A stretch of 64,000 nt of DNA from Rhizobium herbae (GTDB lineage Bacteria > Pseudomonadota > Alphaproteobacteria > Rhizobiales > Rhizobiaceae). Below, one piece after another: positions 53,849 to 62,040 of this stretch. The stretch spans positions 1 to 64,000 of the forward strand of contig NZ_JAGGJV010000008.1 in assembly GCF_017873135.1 (NCBI RefSeq), in the 5' to 3' direction. Each line of letters starts with the position of its first letter. The first letter of the stretch is position 1. Made by a program: the position numbers and the translations under genes. A model generated the notes under the pieces. It had not been told where the DNA came from, did no database searches, and was given only the letters and a program-made list of their open reading frames with translations.

Positions 53849-54757
53849 ATGACACCCATAGCCCTTCGCCCCGAACTGCCGGCCCTGATGGTCGAGGACC
53901 AGGTCCGCTCCGCCCTGCTGGAAGACCTCGGCCGCGCCGGGGACATCACCACCTATGCAACGATTGCGCCGGACAGGACCGCCACCGCCGAAATGAATGC
54001 CCGCGAAAACGGCGTCGTTGCTGGCGTGGAACTCGCCCGCACCGCCTTCCGGCTGGTCGATCCGGTCATCCGTTTCGAGGCGCTGGTGGCGGATGGCGAC
54101 CGGATTGCTCCCGGCACGGTGCTCGCCCGTATCTCAGGCCCGGCGCGTGGCCTGCTGTCGGCCGAACGCGTCGCGCTCAATTTCCTCATGCATCTCTGCG
54201 GTGTCGCCACCTACACCTCGAAATTCGCTGCCGAAATTGCCCACACGAAGGCAAAAGTCTGCTGCACCCGCAAGACCATTCCCGGGCTGCGCGCGCTGGA
54301 GAAATATGCGGTGCGCCTCGGCGGCGGCTCCAACCATCGTTATGGCCTCGATGACGCGATCCTGATCAAGGACAACCACATCGCGGTTTCCGGCGGCGTC
54401 GCCTCTGCCGTCCATGCCGCTCGCGCCTATTGCGGCCATCTGGTCAAGATCGAAGTCGAGGTTGACGGGCTGGAGCAGATGCGCGAGGCGCTGACCGCCA
54501 GTCCGGACGTGATCCTGCTCGACAATATGGGGCCGGACACTCTCCGCGAGGCCGTCGCAATCAATGCCGCCCACTGGCAGCTACCGGCCGCCGCCTATGC
54601 CGCCGATCCGCGCCGCACCAAGCTGGAAGCCTCCGGCAACGTCAACGTCCAGACCATCCGCGCCATCGCCGAAACCGGCGTCGATTACATCTCGACCTCG
54701 AAGATCACCATGGCAGCGCCGACGCTGGATATCGGGCTGGATGTGGTGATCGGCTGA
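53849..54757 (+). CDS. nadC: nicotinate-nucleotide pyrophosphorylase (carboxylating)
   Basis: 302 residues; converts quinolinate and PRPP to nicotinate mononucleotide, the last step of the de novo branch. ALLEDLGRAGDITTYATIAP near the N-terminus, the catalytic segment KVCCTRKTIPGLRALEKYAV and GGGSNHRYGLDDAILIKDNH, and the terminal ETGVDYISTSKITMAAP are diagnostic. Start at MTPIALRPELP; the in-frame extension upstream consists of the repeat element. Confidence 0.96.
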   Translation: MTPIALRPELPALMVEDQVRSALLEDLGRAGDITTYATIAPDRTATAEMNARENGVVAGVELARTAFRLVDPVIRFEALVADGDRIAPGTVLARISGPARGLLSAERVALNFLMHLCGVATYTSKFAAEIAHTKAKVCCTRKTIPGLRALEKYAVRLGGGSNHRYGLDDAILIKDNHIAVSGGVASAVHAARAYCGHLVKIEVEVDGLEQMREALTASPDVILLDNMGPDTLREAVAINAAHWQLPAAAYAADPRRTKLEASGNVNVQTIRAIAETGVDYISTSKITMAAPTLDIGLDVVIG

Positions 54758-54778
54758 GGACATGGCAGTGTAGGGCTC

Positions 54779-55000
54779 TCACGCTCTGGCGCTTGCCTTC
54801 CGCCGTTTCCATTCGTCCGCCACGTCGCCCATCGTCTTTGCCGTGCCGTCCTTGATCCACGCCATGAAGGCACGGTCGAAAGCAAAGCCGTCACCACACT
54901 GCGCGGTGAGGAAGCGGCGGACATTCTGGGTGTTCCGGTAGGTCGGCGTGACCGCCGTATCGCGGTCGATCGGATCGGCGTGCCAGTCGAAACCTGCCAT
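54779..55000 (-). CDS. DUF6434-like small protein
   Basis: 73 residues, MAGFDWHADPIDRDTAVTPT then YRNTQNVRRFLTAQCG and FDRAFMAWIKDGTAKTMGDV, ending in a basic tail. The pattern (short W/H-rich start, TYRNTQNVRRFL) resembles DUF6434 domains, sometimes found near SAP-like DNA-binding proteins; function unknown. GGAGAACAGAG precedes the ATG. A small secreted-protein gene lies 10 nt upstream on the same strand, so the two may form one unit. Confidence 0.75.
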   Translation of the reverse strand: MAGFDWHADPIDRDTAVTPTYRNTQNVRRFLTAQCGDGFAFDRAFMAWIKDGTAKTMGDVADEWKRRKASARA

Positions 55001-55010
55001 CTCTGTTCTC

Positions 55011-55241
55011 CTATCGCTGCAGCACGAACGGGCAGACCAGGCGTGCGCCAACCGTCAGTGTCCTGCCGCAGTCGTAACGGCAGGTCTTGAACGGCCCGTT
55101 CACGTCCTCGCCATTCAGATTGCACTGGGTGATCGTCGTTTGGGCGGAAGCGCCGTTGCCGTCGAAATAGTCGGGAATGGCCGGCTTGTCCTCCGGCGCG
55201 GTGAGAAGGGCACCGGCGAGGAAAAGAGCAATCGTCTTCAT
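55011..55241 (-). CDS. small secreted cysteine-containing protein
   Basis: 76 residues: short signal peptide MKTIALFLAGALLTAPEDKP, then a mature part with four cysteines (TQCNLNGEDV, KTCRYDCGRTLT, LVCPFVLQR), suggesting two disulfides. Family not recognised. The start gives a proper leader; the longer open frame upstream lacks one. Sits between nadC and sodC, 10 nt upstream of the DUF6434-like gene. Confidence 0.65.
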   Translation of the reverse strand: MKTIALFLAGALLTAPEDKPAIPDYFDGNGASAQTTITQCNLNGEDVNGPFKTCRYDCGRTLTVGARLVCPFVLQR

Positions 55242-55438
55242 CGGTTCCGGCCTCGCTGTTTTGTGGATCGTTCGCACCTCGGATGGGAAAACTATCAAGG
55301 CGATTTACATTGAGCAAAACAATCCGGCTTTTATCCGGTGCCGTGGGGTATTCCGCCCGGAGGTGGAGATTATTTCGGAACCGCACGCCCGGTGACACGT
55401 TCCCCCGAGGACATCCCCGTCCACTGGAGGAATATCCC

Positions 55439-55951
55439 ATGAAACGCCTGATCACCACGCTCGCCCTGGTTCTCGCGACGGCGACGGCCGTCTATGCGCA
55501 GGCATCGTCGCAGACGGCCATCGCCAATTTCGTCGGCAAGGACGGCAAGGAAACCGGCCGGGCATCGATGACCCAGGGCAAGAACGGCGTTCTGATCGAG
55601 GTGGAGGTGACAAACCTGCCGCCGGGCAAATGGGTGGCGTTCCATATCCATGAAACCGGCAAATGCGATGCCGCGCACAATCACGAATCGGCCGGAAAAC
55701 ATTTTAATCCGGGCAAGACCGAGCACGGTTTCCTCGCCGTCAACGGCCCGCATGCCGGCGACATGCCCAATCAGTATGTCGGCAGCGACGGCGTGCTGCG
55801 CGGCCAGGTGTTCGACAGCATGGTCGTGCTCGACAACGCCGAAAACGGCATTCGCGGCCGGGCGCTGATGGTCCACGCGAAATCCGACGACAACCGCAGC
55901 CAGCCCTCCGGCGATGCCGGCGAACGGCTCGCCTGCGCCGTGATCGAATAG
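55439..55951 (+). CDS. sodC: periplasmic Cu/Zn superoxide dismutase
   Basis: 170 residues. Signal peptide KRLITTLALVLATATAVYAQ, then the SodC fold: FHIHETGKC (Cu ligands and disulfide Cys), AHNHESAGKHFNPGKTEHGF (metal ligands) and a C-terminal SGDAGERLACAVIE with the partner cysteine and active-site arginine. Dismutates superoxide in the periplasm. GGAGGAATATCCC precedes the ATG. Convergent with the nadQ-like gene, 15 nt away. Confidence 0.94.
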   Translation: MKRLITTLALVLATATAVYAQASSQTAIANFVGKDGKETGRASMTQGKNGVLIEVEVTNLPPGKWVAFHIHETGKCDAAHNHESAGKHFNPGKTEHGFLAVNGPHAGDMPNQYVGSDGVLRGQVFDSMVVLDNAENGIRGRALMVHAKSDDNRSQPSGDAGERLACAVIE

Positions 55952-55966
55952 TCGATCCGGGAGCGG

Positions 55967-56944
55967 CTATCGGCCGCCGACCTTCAGGCCCGGGGCCGGG
56001 CGCTCGTCGAGAATCTGCCGGCGAAAGCGGAAGAGGGCGGCCGGGCGGCCGCCTGTGGCAGCCGTCAGCATGCCGGTGGGCTCAACAAGCTCGGCACCTT
56101 CGACAAGACGGCGGAAGTTCTGCTTATGCAGATGCCGGCCGGAAATCGCCTCGACGGTCGCCTGCAGGTCGGTCAGCGTGAATTCGGGCGGCATCAGTTC
56201 GAAGATCACCGGGCGGTACTTGATCTTGCCGCGGAGCCGGGCGATGGCCGTGGCGACGATGCGCCGGTGATCGTGGCGCATGGTCAGCCCGATCGGCGGG
56301 GTCCCCGTTGCAACCGCGCGACCATCGATCACCGCCTCGCCGACAAGACCCGCCTCGTAGAGAAGCTCGTAGCGCTCCAGCACGCGCTCCTCATCCCAGG
56401 GGAAATCGTCGAGCCCGAAGGCAAGCCGCATGCGGGTGCGCCGCTGCGGCAGCCCCATGCGCTCGTCCTGTTGCCCACTCTTTTCCCACAGGCGAAGCGC
56501 CGGCAGGATCAGCTGGTCGATCAGCGCGGGGCGGCCCTGCCGCCAGTCTTCCCACGGCAGGTAGCTGTACCAGTCGCGCCAATGCGCGCCGGCGTCTGCC
56601 AGACGTGCATTGTTTTCGGCGTCGGTGCGTGTCAGGGCGAGATAGCCGACCGAAACCATGTGCTTGCCGATTTCACCGGTCGAACGATGGCGGCCCTGGT
56701 CGCCGAACGTGTAGAGCTGCTCGATATAGCCGAGGTCGAGCGCCGTCTGCTGCTCGACGCTGGCCCGAAGGCTGGTTTCGAACGTCCGGTGAAGCGCGGG
56801 ATCGAACGGCCCGAAGGGCAGGCCGTCGCGGCTGTCGTCCAGTCCCTCGCTGACCGCAAGAATCCGCGGCGAACGGCTGGTCACCGCGACGATCGCCGCG
56901 TTGAGGCCGATTTCGACGGTGACGCTCTTTTCGTCAACCGGCAT
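55967..56944 (-). CDS. nadQ: NadQ/NrtR-like NUDIX-related transcriptional regulator
   Basis: 325 residues. N-terminal NUDIX-like ligand-sensing domain (VTVEIGLNAAIVAVTSRSPR...TFETSLRASVEQQ), without an intact GX5EX7REUXEEXGU box, so probably non-catalytic. The C-terminal winged-helix domain has FELMPPEFTLTDLQATVEAI, then HKQNFRRLVEGAELVEPTG, typical of NrtR-type regulators of NAD metabolism; the length and Rhizobiales context suit NadQ (COG4111). Expected to sense an NAD-related metabolite and repress nadA from the palindrome at 50770. Start MPVDEKSVTVE overlaps the phosphatase gene upstream by 11 nt. Confidence 0.8.
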   Translation of the reverse strand: MPVDEKSVTVEIGLNAAIVAVTSRSPRILAVSEGLDDSRDGLPFGPFDPALHRTFETSLRASVEQQTALDLGYIEQLYTFGDQGRHRSTGEIGKHMVSVGYLALTRTDAENNARLADAGAHWRDWYSYLPWEDWRQGRPALIDQLILPALRLWEKSGQQDERMGLPQRRTRMRLAFGLDDFPWDEERVLERYELLYEAGLVGEAVIDGRAVATGTPPIGLTMRHDHRRIVATAIARLRGKIKYRPVIFELMPPEFTLTDLQATVEAISGRHLHKQNFRRLVEGAELVEPTGMLTAATGGRPAALFRFRRQILDERPAPGLKVGGR

Positions 56945-57473
56945 GGACGGCAGGCTCCGGCAGCGGGGAGAACACGAAGGGCATATTGCCGTCCGCATCG
57001 GCGCCACGGCCGATCGCCTTGATCGCGGCAACCAGCCGGCCGTTGCGCGACAGCAACTGGTCGCCGATCTCGATCAACCGGGAATTGGGGGTGACATAGG
57101 CGGAGGCGGTCCGCAGCCGCCGCGCCAGCTCCATCTCGTCCTGATCGGGCTCCACGGCGAGAGCAACGATGGCGGCAGCGGCGGGCGAGCGGGAGACACC
57201 CATCCAGCAATGGATCAGCAGCGGTGCCGAACGGTCCCATTGCCGCGCAAATTCGATGATCTGCCGCACATGGTCTTCCCCCGGCGCCACCAGGCCGGCA
57301 TTTCCGGCAAACGTGATATCGTTCATCGAAAGCAGCAGATGCCGGTCGGCCGCGATCACCGCCGGACGATGGAACGTCTGCTCCTTTGCCATCAGGCTGA
57401 TCATTTCGCAGGCGCGGTGGCGCACGGCCATTTCGGCGATGCGCGACAGGGGCGAGACGACGATCACCGGCAT
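56934..57473 (-). CDS. tyrosine/dual-specificity-phosphatase-like protein
   Basis: 179 residues. The P-loop HCWMGVSRSPAAAAIVAL (CX5R) identifies a cysteine phosphatase; a possible general acid lies in the preceding APGEDHV region. N-terminal VIVVSPLSRIAEMAVRHRAC is conserved in rhizobial relatives. The substrate may be protein or a small molecule. It starts 1 nt after the HD gene stop and overlaps the nadQ-like gene, in the operon ygfZ-HD-phosphatase-regulator. Confidence 0.85.
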   Translation of the reverse strand: MPVIVVSPLSRIAEMAVRHRACEMISLMAKEQTFHRPAVIAADRHLLLSMNDITFAGNAGLVAPGEDHVRQIIEFARQWDRSAPLLIHCWMGVSRSPAAAAIVALAVEPDQDEMELARRLRTASAYVTPNSRLIEIGDQLLSRNGRLVAAIKAIGRGADADGNMPFVFSPLPEPAVHAG

Positions 57474-57474
57474 C

Positions 57475-58080
57475 TCAGGAGACCGCCCGTGCGCTCAGGC
57501 GTTCCGCTTCGATGGCCTCGAACCGTTCGGCAAACAGCTTTTGCGCCTCGATTGCCGGCAGCGGATCGATCAGGATCATCTCGCGGGTAATGCCGCGCGG
57601 CTGGCCGAAGAATTTCCGCGCTTCTTCCAGCGAAAACCCGGCAAGCACCGTCGCCTCGAAATAGGCGGCGATCTGGTCGGCCTTCTTGATCCTGCTCTTC
57701 AGTTCGGCCGGTGTTGAGGAGGGAAGGCCGAAGCGCAGATGGATGGCGCCTTCCAGCCGTTTCTCCACCACCTTGTAGCCGCCGCCGACCACCGCCTTGA
57801 ATGGCGAGATCATATCGCCGATCACATATTCCGGCGCATCGTGCAGAAGTGCCATCTGGCATTCCTCGGCGCTGCCGTTGTATTGGCGGCGAAAGATTTC
57901 CTCGACCACCAGGCTGTGCTGGGCGACGGAAAAGGCATGGTCGCCTTCCGTCTGGCCATTCCAGCGGGCAACACGGGCAAGCCCATGGGCGATATCGGAG
58001 AGTTCGACATCGAGCGGTGACGGATCCAGCAGATCCAGCCGCCGTCCGGACAACATGCGCTGCCAGGCGCGGGCAGACAT
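57475..58080 (-). CDS. HD-domain hydrolase (YfbR-like)
   Basis: 201 residues. HD metal ligands: EGDHAFSVAQHSLVVEEIF (His), QMALLHDAPEYVIGDMISPF (His-Asp) and IKKADQIAAYFEA (Asp). This arrangement matches the YfbR-like 5'-deoxynucleotidase family. Its ATG overlaps the ygfZ TGA (TGATG). Nucleotide hydrolysis would suit its link with a NAD-responsive regulator two genes on, but this is inference. Confidence 0.85.
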   Translation of the reverse strand: MSARAWQRMLSGRRLDLLDPSPLDVELSDIAHGLARVARWNGQTEGDHAFSVAQHSLVVEEIFRRQYNGSAEECQMALLHDAPEYVIGDMISPFKAVVGGGYKVVEKRLEGAIHLRFGLPSSTPAELKSRIKKADQIAAYFEATVLAGFSLEEARKFFGQPRGITREMILIDPLPAIEAQKLFAERFEAIEAERLSARAVS

Positions 58081-58919
58081 CAGGCGCTCGCCTCGTCGGC
58101 TTCAGCCGGAAAATCCAGGCCTGTCCACGCAGGCAGAACGAGCGTCACCGGGACTTCGCCGGCAAGAATCTGCTCACCCGACGCCATGGCATCGCCGGCC
58201 TTGTCGATGCGCACGATCGCCAGACCCGAGGAACCGATGACGCTGCCGAGCGCGCCGATCGTGCGCCCCTTGGCGGTCAGCGCGGTTCCTGTCGCGGGCA
58301 GGGCGGTGTCGGCCGCCACGATGACCACGCGGCGGCGTGCCGTGCCGCGATGCTGCATGCGGGAGACGACCTCCTGGCCGACATAGCAGCCCTTCTTGAA
58401 CGAAAGCGCGCCGTTCTTGTCCATCAGAACGTCATGTGGAAAGGCGTCCTGCAACGCATAGTCGGCACCGGAAACGGCAACGCCGCTGGCGATCCGCAGG
58501 CGCTCGTATTCATCGGTGCCGGTTGCTTCGCCCGCCGCGCCATAGGCGCGATAAACGACCTTGTCGGCCTTGGCAAAACGGGCATCGCGGTAGGCGCCGG
58601 GCGCCTCCTCGAAGTGGACGGTCACAGGGGCCGGTGCCGTCAAGGACAGGGTAATTGGTGCGCGCAGCTTGTACATGGTCAGCCGTTTCAACAGCGCCTC
58701 GGCCTGGTCTGCTCCGGTTTCGAGCCGGATCGAGGTGCCGTCGCGCGTAACCATGAAATCGAACAGGATCTTGCCCTGCGGCGTCAAAAGGGCGCCGGGC
58801 CTGGCTTCGTCATCGTCCAGCAGGTCGAGATCGGTGGTGATCAGGGCCTGCAGAAAGTCCTGCGCGTCCTGTCCGGACACGGTGACGATGGCGCGATCTG
58901 GAAGAGCGATGGGCTGCAT
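58080..58919 (-). CDS. ygfZ: folate-binding protein YgfZ
   Basis: 279 residues from MQPIALPDRAIVTVSG. The YgfZ/GcvT-like signature KGCYVGQEVVSRMQHRGTAR is intact. YgfZ helps Fe-S cluster assembly or repair in a folate-dependent way, e.g. for MiaB. Alternative start six codons upstream (58937) lacks a ribosome-binding site, while AGGACA lies upstream of the chosen one. First gene of a tightly overlapping four-gene operon. Confidence 0.92.
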   Translation of the reverse strand: MQPIALPDRAIVTVSGQDAQDFLQALITTDLDLLDDDEARPGALLTPQGKILFDFMVTRDGTSIRLETGADQAEALLKRLTMYKLRAPITLSLTAPAPVTVHFEEAPGAYRDARFAKADKVVYRAYGAAGEATGTDEYERLRIASGVAVSGADYALQDAFPHDVLMDKNGALSFKKGCYVGQEVVSRMQHRGTARRRVVIVAADTALPATGTALTAKGRTIGALGSVIGSSGLAIVRIDKAGDAMASGEQILAGEVPVTLVLPAWTGLDFPAEADEASA

Positions 58920-58992
58920 GGCGGTTGTCCTGTTCATCAAGTGAAACAGGTAGGATTTCGCAAGCGTCGCGGCAAGCGCTTTGCGCCGACCG

Positions 58993-59742
58993 TCAGTCGC
59001 CAGCCACGAAAAACTTCCATTGGCCGTCCGGCGTGATGCCGACGCGGTAGAAATTGTAGTTTCCGGCTTCCTCCATCTGTGCGAAATCGCCGGCGGTCAC
59101 CAGCCGGAAGAGATCGACCTTTTCCGGAGGGGTCAGCGAGGACAGCCGCTTTTCGGTGAAATAGGGCCAGACATACATTTCATCGGGCGTGCCTTTTTCC
59201 GTGAGGACGAAACCGGCCGACAGGACATCGAGCAGGATAGCCAGGATTTCGATGCCCTGCGGATCGCCGGAAAGACCTTTCAGCGTCTCGACGGGATCGC
59301 CGTCGGTCTCGCTCACCTGTGTCTGGGTCGGGCCTTTGCCGAGCAGCGGCCGCAATCGTTCGATGTCTCCGGAGGCCGCCGCCTCGACGATCAGTTCCCG
59401 CATGCGGGCAACAGGCTCGGGGATTTTCGAAACATCCGACAGCACTTCGACCGGGGCGTCGGGCGCCTGGTCTTCGGCCGAATCATCCTTGGCATCGCGG
59501 GCGGGTTTGTTGACCAGCGGATCCGGCATCGGGATCTGCATCGGTCCTTCGTCGCCCGGCTCGTCCTCTTCGGGAACGTCCTTGGCCTTGTTGTCCTGGC
59601 CGGTCTCTCCGGGTATCTGCTTCAGCTCGCTGAGCGCGAGGGTGGAATGGAGGGGAAGCAGGGCGGTGGCAAACAGGCTGGCAAGCAGCAACGCAGAAAG
59701 GCGAACCGCACGCGTCCGGCTTGCTGATATCTGGCGTTTCAT
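58993..59742 (-). CDS. secreted hypothetical protein
   Basis: 249 residues. N-terminal signal peptide (RAVRLSALLLASLFATALLPL...), an acidic Pro/Asp/Glu-rich linker at about 45-100 (VPEEDEPGDEGPMQIPMPDP), and a conserved-looking C-terminal domain from VARMRELIVEAAASGDIERL to PDGQWKFFVAGD. No known family recognised; proteins with this C-terminal pattern occur across rhizobia. It is read in the same direction as ygfZ, 73 nt upstream of it. Confidence 0.7.
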   Translation of the reverse strand: MKRQISASRTRAVRLSALLLASLFATALLPLHSTLALSELKQIPGETGQDNKAKDVPEEDEPGDEGPMQIPMPDPLVNKPARDAKDDSAEDQAPDAPVEVLSDVSKIPEPVARMRELIVEAAASGDIERLRPLLGKGPTQTQVSETDGDPVETLKGLSGDPQGIEILAILLDVLSAGFVLTEKGTPDEMYVWPYFTEKRLSSLTPPEKVDLFRLVTAGDFAQMEEAGNYNFYRVGITPDGQWKFFVAGD

Positions 59743-59755
59743 GACGGCCTCGAAA

Positions 59756-60025
59756 CTACTGCAGGGTGCGTTCCGGTGAGAACTCGCCGGCCAGCATGCG
59801 CTCGCGTAGCGACTTCAACATGGCTTCGGCCCCGTCTTCGCCATGGATGCGGATCGTCTCGCGCATGGCAAGAGCAATGGCAGCGTCGGCGATGATTTCC
59901 GGCTCGATACCGTCGGCCATCCCATCCGCCCAGGCTTCATTCTGGTGTTCCAGCGCTGCCTGCATCTTCTCATGAACGATCATGTCGTCGATGTCATTCA
60001 GACTGGGTTCCATCATTCGTTCCAT
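59756..60025 (-). CDS. conserved small acidic protein
   Basis: 89 residues: MERMMEPSLNDIDDMIVHEK, then AALEHQNEAWADGMADGIEP and SLRERMLAGEFSPERTLQ. No signal peptide; helical and acidic. Not recognised. It ends 13 nt before the secreted hypothetical protein gene, likely co-transcribed. GAGCGTGAAACGGC upstream of the ATG is a weak ribosome-binding site. Confidence 0.7.
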   Translation of the reverse strand: MERMMEPSLNDIDDMIVHEKMQAALEHQNEAWADGMADGIEPEIIADAAIALAMRETIRIHGEDGAEAMLKSLRERMLAGEFSPERTLQ

Positions 60026-60150
60026 GCCGTTTCACGCTCTTTACTTGGCATCCAACTCGATCCGATGCCACTTCTTACCACTCTCTTAACAACCTTAGCA
60101 GCCTTTTCCCAAAACGACACGGGCTCCTGAAGAAAGAGGTTAATTTCCCG

Positions 60151-60573
60151 TTAATTTCCAAAGCGGGCGGTTATTTCTGAAGCAAGTGTTGCTCCTTCGG
60201 CACGGTATCGCTCGTCGGCGACGACCGCCGGCGGCGTGCAGGCGGTGTAAACGGAGGCAAATGTGCGGTAGCCGCGGTTGAAGGCGGCCGTCATGCGGGC
60301 ACGCCTTTGGGCCTCGCCCTGCGCCTCCTTGTCGAGCAGGTCCTGCATCGACTGTCGCCAGCTGTCGGCCGCTGGATCCTTGCAGAGCGTGCGCAAATAG
60401 TGAACGGAACCAAGGATTTCCGCCAGCCGCAGCAGCCGTGCATCATAGGGCGCGGGCTTTTCGACAGCCACGTTGGGAACGCTGGACGGCGTGGTCTCCT
60501 GCGCCTGGACGCCAAGCGGCAGGCCGATGAAAACCAGCAAAAAACACCATCGTGTGGCTGAAAAGCGGATCAT
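60151..60573 (-). CDS. TIGR02301-family periplasmic protein
   Basis: 140 residues from MIRFSATRW. Signal peptide (WCFLLVFIGLPLGVQA), then RLLRLAEILGSVHYLRTLCK, WRQSMQDLLDKEAQGEAQRR and FNRGYRTFASVYTACTPPAV, a pattern of the TIGR02301 family found in Rhizobiales. Two cysteines could form a disulfide. Function unknown. In rhizobia often next to a Nudix hydrolase gene, as here (55 nt). Confidence 0.8.
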   Translation of the reverse strand: MIRFSATRWCFLLVFIGLPLGVQAQETTPSSVPNVAVEKPAPYDARLLRLAEILGSVHYLRTLCKDPAADSWRQSMQDLLDKEAQGEAQRRARMTAAFNRGYRTFASVYTACTPPAVVADERYRAEGATLASEITARFGN

Positions 60574-60628
60574 GCCTCTTTCAAGCCCCGAATCACGCCT
60601 GCGGGCAAGCGGATTTTCGCGCGGAGCG

Positions 60629-61051
60629 TCATCTGCTGCGGAGCGCCTCGAGTTTTTCCACGCATTCGCGCACGCTCTCGGGGATGGGGAGATTAAAGAT
60701 CTCGGCTGCCGTGAACCAGCCGATGCCGGCCGCATCGTCGCCCGCGACCGCAACGAGATCCGGATCGGCCTCGACCTTGAAGACCGAGAGGAAGAAATGC
60801 CGGGCGCCGGCGCCATCCGAATCACGCGGTGGCAGGTCGTAGGTCTCGAACAACAGCGGATTGCGCGCCCCAATGCCGGTCTCTTCCAGAAACTCGCGCA
60901 CCGCCGTTTCCGCCGGCGTTTCGCCATCCTCGGCCCGCCCGCCGGGAAAGGCGTACATGTCCGCGGACGGTGGATTGGCACGGCGCACAAGCAGGTAGCG
61001 CCCATCGCGTTCGAGAATGGCGGATGAGGCAAGTTGGGGAGAGGCTGTCAT
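60629..61051 (-). CDS. Nudix hydrolase
   Basis: About 140 residues. A complete Nudix box GRAEDGETPAETAVREFLEE followed by TGI fits GX5EX7REUXEEXGU. Substrate unknown; ADP-ribose- or (d)NTP-type diphosphate is usual. The start at MTASPQLAS or a Met seven codons earlier (61072) cannot be decided, as neither has a good ribosome-binding site. Divergent from the SRAP gene. Confidence 0.87.
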   Translation of the reverse strand: MTASPQLASSAILERDGRYLLVRRANPPSADMYAFPGGRAEDGETPAETAVREFLEETGIGARNPLLFETYDLPPRDSDGAGARHFFLSVFKVEADPDLVAVAGDDAAGIGWFTAAEIFNLPIPESVRECVEKLEALRSR

Positions 61052-61115
61052 GTTCGTGAACCAGGCAAGCATCGAAAATCTTGACCCACATTAGGTGAAA
61101 TGCGATTTGAATGCC

Positions 61116-61880
61116 ATGTGCGGACGATTTTCGCTGACGGCGACACCGAGGGAATTGGCTGAAGTCTTCGGTCTTCTGGAAACGGAGGATTTTCCGGCGC
61201 GGTTCAATATCGCGCCGACGCAGCCGATCTTGGTGGTCATGTCCGGCGAACGCCAGAGGCCGGGCAGCAACCTGCCGGAGCGCAGGGCGCTGCTGGTGCG
61301 CTGGGGGCTGACGCCCTCCTGGGTCAAGGACCCGCGTGATTTTCCGCTGCTGATCAACGCGCGCGCCGAAACCGCCGCCGGCAAGGCTTCGTTCAAGGCG
61401 GCGATGCGCCATCGGCGCGTTCTGATCCCGGCATCCGGTTTCTATGAATGGCATCGGCCGTCGAAGGACAGCGGGCAGGCATCGCAGGCCTACTGGATCA
61501 GGCCAAGGAACGGCGGCATCGTCGCCTTTGCAGGCCTGATGGAGACCTGGTCTTCCGCCGATGGGTCGGAGGTCGATACCGGCGCGATCCTGACCACCCA
61601 TGCCAATTCGCGAATCGGCGATGTCCACGACCGCATGCCGGTGGTGATCAAGCCGGAGGATTTTGCCCGCTGGCTTGATTGCAGGACGCAGGAACCGCGC
61701 GATGTCGCCGATCTGATGGCACCGGCGGATGACGACTATTTCGAGGTCATCGCCGTGTCGGACCGGGTGAACAAGGTGGCCAATACCGGCGCCGACCTTC
61801 AGACGCCGGTTCAGGTTGCCGCAAGACCCGCCGCAAAGCCCAAGGAGCCGCCGGAAAACCCTCAGCTGTCGCTCTTTTGA
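61116..61880 (+). CDS. SRAP (YedK/HMCES-type) abasic-site-shielding protein
   Basis: 254 residues beginning MCGRFSLT, so that Cys2 becomes the N-terminal catalytic residue; this decides the start over an upstream GTG. Other SRAP features are RFNIAPTQP, LINARAETAAGKASFKAAM, ASGFYEWHR (Glu) and TTHANSRIGDVHDRMPVV (His). The protein forms a thiazolidine cross-link with abasic sites in single-stranded DNA. C-terminal tail ends PENPQLSLF. cysS lies downstream after a small opposite-strand gene. Confidence 0.93.
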   Translation: MCGRFSLTATPRELAEVFGLLETEDFPARFNIAPTQPILVVMSGERQRPGSNLPERRALLVRWGLTPSWVKDPRDFPLLINARAETAAGKASFKAAMRHRRVLIPASGFYEWHRPSKDSGQASQAYWIRPRNGGIVAFAGLMETWSSADGSEVDTGAILTTHANSRIGDVHDRMPVVIKPEDFARWLDCRTQEPRDVADLMAPADDDYFEVIAVSDRVNKVANTGADLQTPVQVAARPAAKPKEPPENPQLSLF

Positions 61881-61884
61881 GCGA

Positions 61885-62040
61885 TCAGGCCGGCTGCTTC
61901 GGCATCGCGGGTTTCTTCACCGGCTTGGGTTTGATCTGCAAAGCGGCGGCAAGCACGGCCTTCAGGCCGAGCGGACGGTATTGCTCGACGAGATTGGCCG
62001 CGGTTCGCGGACTGTTCTTGTCGGTCTTTTTACCAGGCAT
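61885..62040 (-). CDS. conserved small basic protein
   Basis: 51 residues, unusually small: MPGKKTDKNSPRTAANLVEQ, then YRPLGLKAVLAAALQIKPKP, ending VKKPAMPKQPA. A strong ribosome-binding site (AAGGAGAG, 7 nt spacing) precedes the ATG. Composition is Lys/Pro/Ala rich with a short amphipathic helix in the middle. Family not recognised. It is convergent with the SRAP gene, the stops being 4 nt apart. Confidence 0.75.
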   Translation of the reverse strand: MPGKKTDKNSPRTAANLVEQYRPLGLKAVLAAALQIKPKPVKKPAMPKQPA

